Assembly (NCBI RefSeq): GCF_039545795.1
Contig: NZ_CP154260.1
Coordinates: 3,229,001-3,293,000 of the forward strand
Direction of reading: 5' to 3'
Origin: Chitinophaga niabensis
GTDB taxonomy: Bacteria; Bacteroidota; Bacteroidia; Chitinophagales; Chitinophagaceae
DNA: 64,000 nucleotides
Shown here: piece after piece, positions 8,377 through 15,847 of the stretch
How positions within the stretch are numbered: position 1 is the first letter of the stretch
How the letters are laid out: each line of letters begins with the position of its first letter
Program-made: the position numbers and the translations under genes
Notes under the pieces: generated by a model
Databases searched by the model: none
Seen by the model: only the letters and a program-made list of their open reading frames with translations
Told to the model about the DNA's origin: nothing

Positions 8377-9345
8377 TCAGAACGCTTTATAAAAAGCCTC
8401 CTTAATAACTTTTAAAGTCAGGGAGTAATTTTTACCAGATGTATCACTTAATTCAACACTATCTTCCTCCTTGTTTACTACCACTTTCGCAATTGACCCT
8501 AGACCAGCAAAAACTTTATTTAAGCGCATTACAAAACCTGATATAGGATTAATGATAAACAGATTCGTGTCTCCTGTATTAATATCTTGCTTCACCAATA
8601 CTAACTCCTGGATCATTTGAACATCATCGATTGAAGGCCATCTTAATTTTTCGTTTGCTTCAAAAAGTTTGTTATCGTTTATAAAGGCCCAGCTATATTT
8701 ATCATCTTTTTTAATCACAACACCATGGGAAGTTGTATAGATCCAGCTGTTTCCTTCTCCTTTTGTGATTTTGAAATCTGTATGGTTATGCGGGTAGTAA
8801 TCAATCCAGAAGAAATCAGATTTCATTTTATTAAAATCAAAGTCAGGTGAACCTTCTGTGTTTTTGAGCAACTTTTCGTACTTCTTATTACTCAAAATTG
8901 TATAATATCCTTGTGTGACCTTTGGCTCACCAGCTATCCATACAGGTGTATATCTTGTTGAGAAATCTACCAACTGTGATCCGTTCAGGTCAATCTTATT
9001 GGAACAAGCTTCCATCAACCAATTTAATGAAGGATCAATAGTATCTTTCCTGCAAAATAATAGCTCCCCGATTGATTCTCGGCCTGAACTACCTACTACA
9101 TTGGGAATATTGCAGATCTCAAAGAAACTCCCAAATGAACAAAGCATAGAAAACCCATATTGCTTCTTTGTTTTACCATCAAAGTATTGAATTTCCTTTG
9201 ATGAAAATGCAGAACCGGCCTCCTCAGTAATAATAAGCTGGTCCATTACACCGTCTTTGTTGAAGTCCTTTTTATGCTCCCGGGATTGGCCATAGGTTAA
9301 AGCAGGTAGCAATAGGCTGTATAGGGCAATTGTTAATTTATTCAT
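8377..9345 (-). CDS. Secreted protein of unknown function (322 aa), AT-rich
   Basis: A short signal peptide (cleaved after about residue 19, TYGQS) precedes an EF-hand-like calcium-loop motif DFNKDGVMDQ at about 27-36, of the kind seen in FG-GAP/VCBS repeat proteins. The rest is a mixed beta protein with no family I recognise. Base composition is clearly more AT-rich than the genes on either side and resembles the neighbouring SMEK-TPR insert, although this gene lies outside the tRNA-derived repeat. It may therefore also be acquired DNA (inference). Confidence 0.7.
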   Translation of the reverse strand: MNKLTIALYSLLLPALTYGQSREHKKDFNKDGVMDQLIITEEAGSAFSSKEIQYFDGKTKKQYGFSMLCSFGSFFEICNIPNVVGSSGRESIGELLFCRKDTIDPSLNWLMEACSNKIDLNGSQLVDFSTRYTPVWIAGEPKVTQGYYTILSNKKYEKLLKNTEGSPDFDFNKMKSDFFWIDYYPHNHTDFKITKGEGNSWIYTTSHGVVIKKDDKYSWAFINDNKLFEANEKLRWPSIDDVQMIQELVLVKQDINTGDTNLFIINPISGFVMRLNKVFAGLGSIAKVVVNKEEDSVELSDTSGKNYSLTLKVIKEAFYKAF

Positions 9346-9376
9346 AGGGTCAAATTAATTAAGCCCAATTTACAAC

Positions 9377-9406
9377 AAAAAAGGCCACCAGTAAACTGAT
9401 GACCTT
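9377..9406 (-). terminator. Rho-independent terminator, outer copy
   Basis: On the minus strand an 11-12 bp stem (AAGGTCATCAG with CTGGTGGCCTT, two G-T pairs) is followed by six T. It sits just beyond the tRNA-Pro 3'-half copy at 9411-9450, and its stem sequence is shared with the terminator of the intact tRNA at 12855-12887. Confidence 0.7.
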
Positions 9407-9410
9407 TAAA

Positions 9411-9450
9411 GCTTGTCGGGACGACTAGATTCGAACTAGCGGCCTCTTGC
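9411..9450 (-). repeat. Second copy of the tRNA-Pro 3' half (att-like direct repeat)
   Basis: These 40 bases match 12891-12930 with one difference (9442). They reproduce the tRNA from the 3' strand of the anticodon stem, through the variable loop, T arm and acceptor 3' strand, to the discriminator base and the following CAAGC. Similarity stops abruptly at 9451, in the anticodon stem-loop. Together with the shared terminator this is the pattern left by site-specific integration into a tRNA gene. Confidence 0.75.
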
Positions 9451-9508
9451 CTATATTTCAGTAAAGTAATAATAAGAGCTCTCATAAAACAAATTCCACT
9501 TTAAAGAA

Positions 9509-12499
9509 TTATAAAAAGTGTTCCTTTATCAATTCTTCAAATGAACCTTTTAAGCGATTTTGTTCAGAAGAATCCGTCATTGTTGACAAATATGTCATCG
9601 CTTTGGTAATATAATTTAACGCCTGCTCTTTCTGATCATCCAACAACAATTGTTCGGTAAGAGAAAGCATGATTGACACCATAATATCATGATATTCAGG
9701 ATGTTCTATTAGCCTGGATTCAAAATAGCTGCATAAATCCGCGAAACAGCCTGCTGAGCTGGCATAATCCTTCAGTTTATCATATCCTTGAGCCAGTTTA
9801 AGCGTTGGCATCACAATTTCTTTATCATATTTATCTGGATATTTTTTTGTTAGTTCTTTCAATAGATCTATGCCGTTTCTAAGATAAGGACAGGCTTTTT
9901 CCCATTGCTCTATATCAGCAAGTTTATACCCCACTTCAAGAAATGCATATAATAAATAAATATCGTATTCTTTAGGGTTTTTATTAACCAGATTATTTCT
10001 CGCCTTGATAAGATCTTCTGCCATTGTTAAAAAAAGATGATGGTCTGCGCTTACATTCTTAAGTAATAACTCCCCTACCTCATGAATACTCTTGCATATA
10101 TTTTTTTCGTAAGATGGAAGCGATTTAGGCGGTATACGGCTTATTAGACCAATAAACTCCTGATACCAAACGATCACATCTGTCTTATCCAGACCTTTTG
10201 AAAGAAAGATGCTTCTGTTTTGCAACAACTGCAACCAACCTATAAAGTGTGGCTTCTCGTATCGCTCATCAAGTTGCTTATAAATCCCCAAAGCTTCATC
10301 AAAAAAAGGATACGCTTTATAGTACTGAGAAGGTCCAACAGCTATAAATGAATTATTATATAAATTATTCAATAAAGATGCTACCTCCGGCAAATTTCCA
10401 ACAGGATCCGTTTCAGCAAGTTGCTTACGTATATTCAATGCCTCCAATAATACTTTTTTTTGTGCCTTTACATTGTTAGCGGTCATATGGATAAATCCAA
10501 CCCATTCCAAACTGGAAGAAATATCGGGCAGACAGGAATAACCCTCTTTATCCAAGGCTTTAAATATCTTTAAAGCGCCCCTAAAGCAAATACCAGCTCC
10601 TGTAGTTTCTTGGGCCTGAAGCAGAAATAGGCCTAGTTTGTTTAATGCCTTTGCATTATTATAAGCGTCATCCTGAGAGTGCCACTTCTGAATTCTCACA
10701 AAGTGACGAAGGCCATGTTTATAAATTACATCCGAATGAGGCCCCTCTTTTTCCTCTCCGAATAAAATACGAAATCGCTTAACGGCTTCAAGAAGATATA
10801 AAAGATCATCTTCCGGATTGTCAAGAGAAATTCCGGCCCCCATATATAAGGCAAGATTAAGAAAAGCAATTGACGAGTCTGTATCATCACGTTTTTGATG
10901 CAATGATCCTAAACCAATCAGCGTCAGGTATTGTAGCTTCCGGATGTTCAGGTCCGGTGGCTTTTTACGTGTTCCCAATATTATTACAGCCCGATCTAAA
11001 GAAACTCTCGCCAGCTCCAGCGATTTTTTCATCTGCAGCGTACCACATCCGAATAAGCAATCCGCCAATAAAAATGCATAGCCATCACTATCCTTTTCAG
11101 ATAAATCTTCATAAATAGCAATGGCCTCTGTAAATGCTTTTAAAGCACCTCCTTCATCAGAATCCTGTAATAACTTACCTAATCTTCTCAATGAGGCTGC
11201 TTTGTTCTCCATTTCATCATCGGGAATGTGTGCTATTGTTTTTGTTAAAATATCGATGGCCTCTTTCTGCAGCTCTATATCTTCCAGAAAAAATGAATAT
11301 TGATAGGAATTAAACCCGTATCCCCCTAATTCAATGGACTGCTCAAAATGCTCTCTGATCTCGTGGATATTTTGTGACCAGTTCTGTTTTTGTAGCATAC
11401 TTAAAGCAAGAAATACTTCTTCATTAGCCAGGGCTTTTAATTCAATAGACTGCCTTCCCTTTTCTTCCAATTTTTTGCTAATATAATTCTGTCGGCCTTC
11501 ATAGTTTAGTAGTAGATTAACCATCACATATTCACCTTCCTCAAAGAGTCTTTTAGCCTCTTTCATTCTTTCAGAAACCTGTTGCTGGTTAATTTGATCA
11601 AGAAATTCTTTCTGGTGTCTGATGTTCTGAGACAATGTACTCACTACCATCTTCTCCTGTTCAATCATTTGCTTTAAAACCTCACACTCATTCATCGAAT
11701 TCACATATGCTCGGGTCAGAACATCGTGTAAAGCTTCATGATCCGGGTAATTATCCAGGGCTGTACGGCATTCCTTCAGTTCTTTTTCTTTATCTGATAA
11801 TTTATCTTCCAAACCCGAAATCTTACTAAATAATTCAGGAAGCTCAGGAATTCTGTGAATATTTTTCGTGCCTATTACGTCTTCCAGTTCATTCTTCACA
11901 CGATCGATATAAGACAATTGCTTTCCAGCCTTAAATCTAGCCACATGCTGCTGATTCTCTATAGAGCTAGTTACATGAGATATGGATATGGCCGATAATT
12001 TTTCGTAAAAATTCGCAATTTCATTTAAGGCATCAAGAGAGCTTATAAATCTGATACGTGCAAGAATATGCCTGTAATCAATAATATGAACATTGGGATC
12101 AAAGTCGAATTTATCGTTTACAATACGCTTAAGTTTGGCAATACTGTAGCTTGATCTTTTCTCGGTTAAAATATAGATATAGAGGGTCGGATATAACTCG
12201 TATAGATTATTATCAACAAACCCCCGTAGTGTTTTTTCAATCTTTTCTTGAGTAGCTGTGGAAGTAATCTGAAAAGCAACTCCTTTTTTATCATCAATTA
12301 AATCTATCGCAGGATGATTTCTTTTGATCTCATTCGCACTTTTAAGTTCTAAGTCAAAGACTTTGTTTAAAATGGGAATGGAAGTTTGTTCTGCATGAAT
12401 ACTGACATCATGATAATCCATGGCAGATTGGCCTTTTATCTGTAAAACAAAAAGACTTGCATAGTTAACAATACTTTCAATCAGATCCTTCCTTACCAT
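9509..12499 (-). CDS. SMEK-domain / TPR-repeat protein, candidate defence effector (996 aa)
   Basis: The N-terminal 165 residues match the SMEK domain as I know it: an opening helix (IESIVNYASLF), an acidic residue at E37, a HPAIDL strand with D66, then GVAFQITSTAT (Q77, T79) and a YIYILTEK strand. The D-x10-QxT spacing recalls degenerate PD-(D/E)xK nuclease cores, but nuclease activity is an inference. Residues about 225-310 are coiled coil, and about 320-990 are a long series of TPR-like helical pairs. No ATPase or membrane segment is seen. SMEK domains are found in bacterial conflict-system proteins, and large TPR arrays commonly act as sensors or protein-binding scaffolds. It is the only substantial gene in an AT-rich insert bounded by tRNA-Pro repeats. 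It is intact, which suggests the cargo is maintained. Confidence 0.72.
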   Translation of the reverse strand: MVRKDLIESIVNYASLFVLQIKGQSAMDYHDVSIHAEQTSIPILNKVFDLELKSANEIKRNHPAIDLIDDKKGVAFQITSTATQEKIEKTLRGFVDNNLYELYPTLYIYILTEKRSSYSIAKLKRIVNDKFDFDPNVHIIDYRHILARIRFISSLDALNEIANFYEKLSAISISHVTSSIENQQHVARFKAGKQLSYIDRVKNELEDVIGTKNIHRIPELPELFSKISGLEDKLSDKEKELKECRTALDNYPDHEALHDVLTRAYVNSMNECEVLKQMIEQEKMVVSTLSQNIRHQKEFLDQINQQQVSERMKEAKRLFEEGEYVMVNLLLNYEGRQNYISKKLEEKGRQSIELKALANEEVFLALSMLQKQNWSQNIHEIREHFEQSIELGGYGFNSYQYSFFLEDIELQKEAIDILTKTIAHIPDDEMENKAASLRRLGKLLQDSDEGGALKAFTEAIAIYEDLSEKDSDGYAFLLADCLFGCGTLQMKKSLELARVSLDRAVIILGTRKKPPDLNIRKLQYLTLIGLGSLHQKRDDTDSSIAFLNLALYMGAGISLDNPEDDLLYLLEAVKRFRILFGEEKEGPHSDVIYKHGLRHFVRIQKWHSQDDAYNNAKALNKLGLFLLQAQETTGAGICFRGALKIFKALDKEGYSCLPDISSSLEWVGFIHMTANNVKAQKKVLLEALNIRKQLAETDPVGNLPEVASLLNNLYNNSFIAVGPSQYYKAYPFFDEALGIYKQLDERYEKPHFIGWLQLLQNRSIFLSKGLDKTDVIVWYQEFIGLISRIPPKSLPSYEKNICKSIHEVGELLLKNVSADHHLFLTMAEDLIKARNNLVNKNPKEYDIYLLYAFLEVGYKLADIEQWEKACPYLRNGIDLLKELTKKYPDKYDKEIVMPTLKLAQGYDKLKDYASSAGCFADLCSYFESRLIEHPEYHDIMVSIMLSLTEQLLLDDQKEQALNYITKAMTYLSTMTDSSEQNRLKGSFEELIKEHFL

Positions 12500-12854
12500 T
12501 ATAACAAATTATTAGCTGCTAAATTTGGAAACAACAATTGCTTATATATCGTAGATGATGGGTTATATTTCCATATTATCTAAAATAATAAAAAAAAGTC
12601 ATTATGGAAAAGCAGCAATATGTTTTGTTGCAGGAAGGGAAGTGCAAATTATAAGTTAATACTAATTTGTATTCACGCTTAATTATCCCCAATATACGAC
12701 ATGAACCAGTTTGGCTACCAATCAGTCTGCGAAAAATTAATAGCCATGGGGCAGATAAATCGCTAAAATATGTGAATGCAGGGCACGCGGAAGAAATTCA
12801 AGGTAAAAGAACAGATAGGTTAATTTCTTAATTGCAAAGAAAGAAATACCCAAA
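12500..12854. other. Gene-poor AT-rich stretch inside the tRNA island
   Basis: About 355 bp between the SMEK-TPR start and the tRNA terminator. It contains only short open frames: 12555-12659 (+), 34 codons, and 12655-12831 (+), 58 codons without a start codon. I recognise no family in either. It presumably holds the SMEK-TPR promoter and could contain the decayed remains of element genes. Confidence 0.5.
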
Positions 12855-12887
12855 CAAAAAAGGCCACCCGATTTCTCAGATGACCTT
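12855..12887 (-). terminator. Terminator of the tRNA-Pro gene
   Basis: On the minus strand, directly after the tRNA, a stem AAGGTCATC with GGTGGCCTT is followed by six T. The stem is the same as in the outer copy at 9377-9406 while the loop differs. Confidence 0.7.
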
Positions 12888-12895
12888 AAAGCTTG

Positions 12896-12969
12896 TCGGG
12901 ACGACTAGATTCGAACTAGCGACCTCTTGCACCCCATGCAAGCGCGCTACCGGGCTGCGCTACGTCCCG
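12896..12969 (-). tRNA. tRNA-Pro (GGG)
   Basis: A complete 74-nt cloverleaf: acceptor stem CGGGACG/CGTCCCG, D arm GCGC/GCGC, anticodon stem CTTGC/GCAAG with loop ATGGGGT (anticodon GGG, reading CCC/CCU), T arm with TTCGAAT loop, and discriminator A. The 3' CCA is not encoded; the genomic sequence continues CAAGC. It serves as the presumed attachment gene of the 9411-12930 island and keeps a full, functional-looking sequence. Confidence 0.95.
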
Positions 12970-13000
12970 AAAACCGGTACCCGTTCTATTTGACGGGATG

Positions 13001-13008
13001 CAAAAGTA
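13001..13008 (-). promoter_or_regulatory. -7 element for tRNA-Pro
   Basis: TACTTTTG on the minus strand matches TAnnTTTG and lies about 32 bases before the tRNA 5' end, a plausible leader. No TTG is found at the expected -33 distance. Confidence 0.4.
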
Positions 13009-13133
13009 AACATTAATTTGATTTATAAAAATTATTAGCCCCCTTTTTATCCCAATTTCAGGGAACAGACGAAAGCATAAATGCTTACATTTGCACCTGA
13101 CTGGGATAAAACAAAAAGATCATTTTTTCTGCA

Positions 13134-14399
13134 ATGGACATTTTACTCAAAAACGTCAGGATAGTAGCACCTCTCTCCCCTTTTCACGGGCAAACAAATG
13201 ACATTCTTATACAAAACGGGATCATCGCTGATATCGCCAAAAACATCAAGGCGGACAACGTGAAAGTGATCTCCGGCAACAACCTTCACGTTAGCGCCGG
13301 GTGGATGGACGTTTTTGCACACTTTTGCGACCCGGGTCAGGAATACAAGGAAGACCTGAACAGCGGAGCCACTGCAGCAGCTAAAGGAGGCTTCACAACT
13401 GTGATGATCGTGCCCAATACGCAACCTGCCCTTTACACTAAAACCCAGATAGAATACGTACTCAGCAAAACCCGCTACGGTGTAGTAAATGTACTCCCCA
13501 TCGGTGCCATCAGCAAAAACCTGGAAGGCACTACCCTGGCGGAAATGTACGAAATGCGACAAACCGGCGCAGTTGCCTTTTCTGACGGCCTCAAACCCGT
13601 ACAGTCCTCCGGCATCATGCTCAAAGCCCTCCAATACGTTAAAGCTTTCAACGGCACCATCATACAGATCCCTGACGATACCAGCATCTCCGGCCACGGC
13701 CTCATGCATGAAGGGATCCATTCCACCCAGTTGGGCATGCCCGGCAAACCGGCCATCGCAGAGGAGATCATGCTCCGCAGGGATATCGAACTGGCTAAAT
13801 ACACTGATTCCAATATCCACTTCACAGGTATCAGCACCCGCCAAAGCGTGGAACTGATTGCCGCAGCAAAGGCAGAAGGATTAAAAGTGACCTGCTCTGT
13901 AACGCCCTACCACCTGCTCTTTACAGATGCTGACCTGGGTACTTACAATAGTTTCCTGAAGGTAAACCCGCCACTGAGGAGCCAGGACGATGTGAACGCA
14001 CTCAAAGATGCCATCCGGAACGGGGTGATCGACTGTATCGCTACACACCATCAGCCACAGGACTGGGATGCCAAACAAGTGGAATTTGAATATGCCAAAC
14101 ATGGCATGATAGGCCTGGAAAGCTGTTTCGGCGCACTCCGCACGGCCCTGCCGGACCTGAGCCTGGAGAAACTCACAGAACTGCTGAGCACGGCCCCCAG
14201 GAGCATTTTTGGCCTGGCAAATGTGATCATTGCCAAAGGAGAACCCGCCAACCTCACCTTTTTTGAGCCTGATACTACCTATACCTTTACGGATAAGGAG
14301 ATCGGTTCCAAAAGCAAAAACTCCCCCCTGCTGAATACGGAATTGAAGGGTAAAGTGCTGGGGGTGTTCAATAACAAACAATCTTACCTTAACTTGTAA
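13134..14399 (+). CDS. Dihydroorotase homologue lacking most catalytic residues
   Basis: A 421-residue amidohydrolase closely following class I dihydroorotases in length and framework (KEDLNSGATAAAKGGFTTV, VPNTQPAL, FSDGLKPV, KVNPPLR). The catalytic positions are changed. The metal motif DxHxHxR reads D59-V-F61-A-H63-F-C65, so the first His and the substrate Arg are lost. The HCED region reads QIPDD, HxxHxST reads H229-F-T-G232-I-S-T, TPHHL reads TPYHL, and the catalytic Asp of IATDH is H305. D151 and some His remain. By eye this is a pseudo-dihydroorotase like the non-catalytic PyrC' of pseudomonads, which supports aspartate transcarbamoylase assembly. A divergent hydrolase on another substrate is the alternative. 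TACATTTG at 13086 may be its -7 box. It heads a run of five plus-strand genes. Confidence 0.85.
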   Translation: MDILLKNVRIVAPLSPFHGQTNDILIQNGIIADIAKNIKADNVKVISGNNLHVSAGWMDVFAHFCDPGQEYKEDLNSGATAAAKGGFTTVMIVPNTQPALYTKTQIEYVLSKTRYGVVNVLPIGAISKNLEGTTLAEMYEMRQTGAVAFSDGLKPVQSSGIMLKALQYVKAFNGTIIQIPDDTSISGHGLMHEGIHSTQLGMPGKPAIAEEIMLRRDIELAKYTDSNIHFTGISTRQSVELIAAAKAEGLKVTCSVTPYHLLFTDADLGTYNSFLKVNPPLRSQDDVNALKDAIRNGVIDCIATHHQPQDWDAKQVEFEYAKHGMIGLESCFGALRTALPDLSLEKLTELLSTAPRSIFGLANVIIAKGEPANLTFFEPDTTYTFTDKEIGSKSKNSPLLNTELKGKVLGVFNNKQSYLNL

Positions 14400-14415
14400 T
14401 CCTAAATACCCTATT

Positions 14416-14901
14416 ATGCAAAACAAAAATCATATTACTTATGGACTCATTGGCGCCGCTATCTGTGTTGTATTGTTCCTGAGTCAATGGTTTGCCAAAG
14501 TAGCACCCGACAATGCGGCTTTCAGATGGGGATCTGTCCTCATTTTTGGTATTATCATTATTCTTAGCTGTATCAACTACAGCAAGATCAACGGTGGGGA
14601 TGTTACTTTCGGCCAGATATTCGCCAACGGTTTCAGAACAACAGCAGTGATCACGGTGCTCTTTGCCCTGGTCTATATCATATTCTACCTGCTTGTGCCG
14701 GATTACAAAGAATCAATGATCGAATTCAGTACCAAGCAGCAGGTTGACGCTGGAGCAACCGCGGACCAGGTAGCAGCAGCCAGAGGAATGATGGAAAAGT
14801 ACTTCCTCGCATTTGCAGTAGGAGGCGTTGTTTTCCTTGACCTGCTGATCGGGGTAGTTGCCTCTCTCATAGGCGCAGCCATCGCAAAAAGAAAGAAATA
14901 A
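14416..14901 (+). CDS. DUF4199 membrane protein (161 aa)
   Basis: A small integral membrane protein with four predicted helices (about 9-27, 39-57, 78-98 and 128-153) and a basic KRKK tail. The layout, including the NGGDVTFGQIFANGFRTT segment between helices 2 and 3, is that of the DUF4199 family found in Bacteroidota, whose function is unknown. It starts 16 bp after the dihydroorotase homologue and ends 4 bp before a DPM1-like glycosyltransferase. A role in undecaprenyl-linked or surface glycan export next to that transferase is possible but unproven. Confidence 0.85.
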   Translation: MQNKNHITYGLIGAAICVVLFLSQWFAKVAPDNAAFRWGSVLIFGIIIILSCINYSKINGGDVTFGQIFANGFRTTAVITVLFALVYIIFYLLVPDYKESMIEFSTKQQVDAGATADQVAAARGMMEKYFLAFAVGGVVFLDLLIGVVASLIGAAIAKRKK

Positions 14902-14905
14902 ACTA

Positions 14906-15847
14906 ATGGACATATCCGTAATAGTTCCTTTAAAAAACGAAGAAGAATCACTGCCGGAACTGGCAGCCTGGATCGCACGTGTGATGCAGGAGAACAACTA
15001 TTCCTATGAAGTATGGATGGTGGACGATGGCAGTACAGACGAATCCTGGGAAGTGATCCGCAACCTCTCTGCTGAAAACCCGCACATCAAAGGCATCAAA
15101 TTTCAACGTAACTACGGCAAATCCGCTGCTTTAAATGAAGGTTTCCGCAAAGCCAAAGGTGATGTGGTGATCACCATGGATGCGGACCTGCAGGATAGTC
15201 CGGATGAAATTCCGGGCCTGTACAAAATGATCAAAGAAGATGGGTTCGATCTCGTAAGCGGCTGGAAAAAAGTACGCTACGATAATACCCTCACTAAAAA
15301 TATTCCTTCCAAACTATTCAACTGGGCCACGGTGAAAATGAGTGGTATCAAGCTGCACGACTTCAACTGCGGCCTGAAATCCTACAAGAATAAAGTGGTG
15401 AAAACAATCGAGGTGTATGGCGAAATGCATCGCTACATCCCTGTGATTGCCAAGTGGAGCGGTTTCCGGAAGATCGGTGAAAAAGTAGTGGAACACCGCA
15501 AACGTAAATACGGCACCACCAAATTCGGGCTGGAACGTTTTGTGAACGGGTTCCTGGACCTCGCTTCCATTACCTTTGTAGGAAGGTTCGGCAAACGCCC
15601 TATGCACTTTTTTGGTGCACTGGGCACGCTGTTCTTCATTATAGGATTTTCTATCGCTATTTATCTTTCTGTTGAAAAGATCTTCTACCTGCAATATAAA
15701 ATGACGGAAAGACCGATCTTTTACCTGGCCATGTTATTACTGATCATTGGTTCCCAGCTTTTCCTGACGGGCTTCCTGGCGGAAATGGTGAATCGCAATG
15801 CACCTGAGCGTAACGCTTACCTGGTGGAAGAAACATTGGAAAGATGA
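14906..15847 (+). CDS. DPM1/GtrB-like glycosyltransferase family 2
   Basis: A 313-residue GT2 enzyme. The GT-A fold occupies about residues 1-220 with VDDGSTD (about 40-46) and the metal-binding DAD (D92, D94) in the extended motif MDADLQDSPDE typical of dolichol/undecaprenyl-phosphate sugar transferases. Two C-terminal membrane helices follow (about 232-255 and 262-290). Such enzymes move a sugar from UDP or GDP to undecaprenyl phosphate on the cytoplasmic face. The gene ends in an ATGA overlap with the next glycosyltransferase, indicating translational coupling. The sugar is not predictable from sequence. Confidence 0.92.
   Translation: MDISVIVPLKNEEESLPELAAWIARVMQENNYSYEVWMVDDGSTDESWEVIRNLSAENPHIKGIKFQRNYGKSAALNEGFRKAKGDVVITMDADLQDSPDEIPGLYKMIKEDGFDLVSGWKKVRYDNTLTKNIPSKLFNWATVKMSGIKLHDFNCGLKSYKNKVVKTIEVYGEMHRYIPVIAKWSGFRKIGEKVVEHRKRKYGTTKFGLERFVNGFLDLASITFVGRFGKRPMHFFGALGTLFFIIGFSIAIYLSVEKIFYLQYKMTERPIFYLAMLLLIIGSQLFLTGFLAEMVNRNAPERNAYLVEETLER

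Larger units (their letters stand above)
9411..12930. mobile_element. Putative tRNA-Pro-integrated island carrying a single SMEK-TPR gene
   Basis: The interval is bounded by direct copies of the tRNA-Pro 3' half (9411-9450 and 12891-12930), each followed by a related terminator hairpin. The DNA inside is AT-rich relative to the flanking core genes and holds one large gene (9509-12499) plus about 400 bp with no recognisable gene. No integrase, excisionase, transposase or replication gene is visible. It is best read as a minimal or decayed integrative element, or a satellite mobilised in trans. A decayed tandem tRNA duplication is the alternative, but the abrupt boundary at the anticodon arm argues against it. 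Confidence 0.6.

Noticed and set aside
9411..9450. Considered as a second functional tRNA gene
   Set aside because: Only the 3' half is present; acceptor 5' strand, D arm and anticodon are missing.
12655..12831. 58-codon open frame inside the tRNA island, considered as an integrase C-terminal remnant
   Set aside because: No start codon and no convincing Arg-His-Tyr recombinase motif; left as gene-poor sequence.
13143..13844. Long minus-strand open frame opposite the dihydroorotase homologue
   Set aside because: The plus-strand frame has unmistakable family motifs, and the antisense frame is explained by codon bias.
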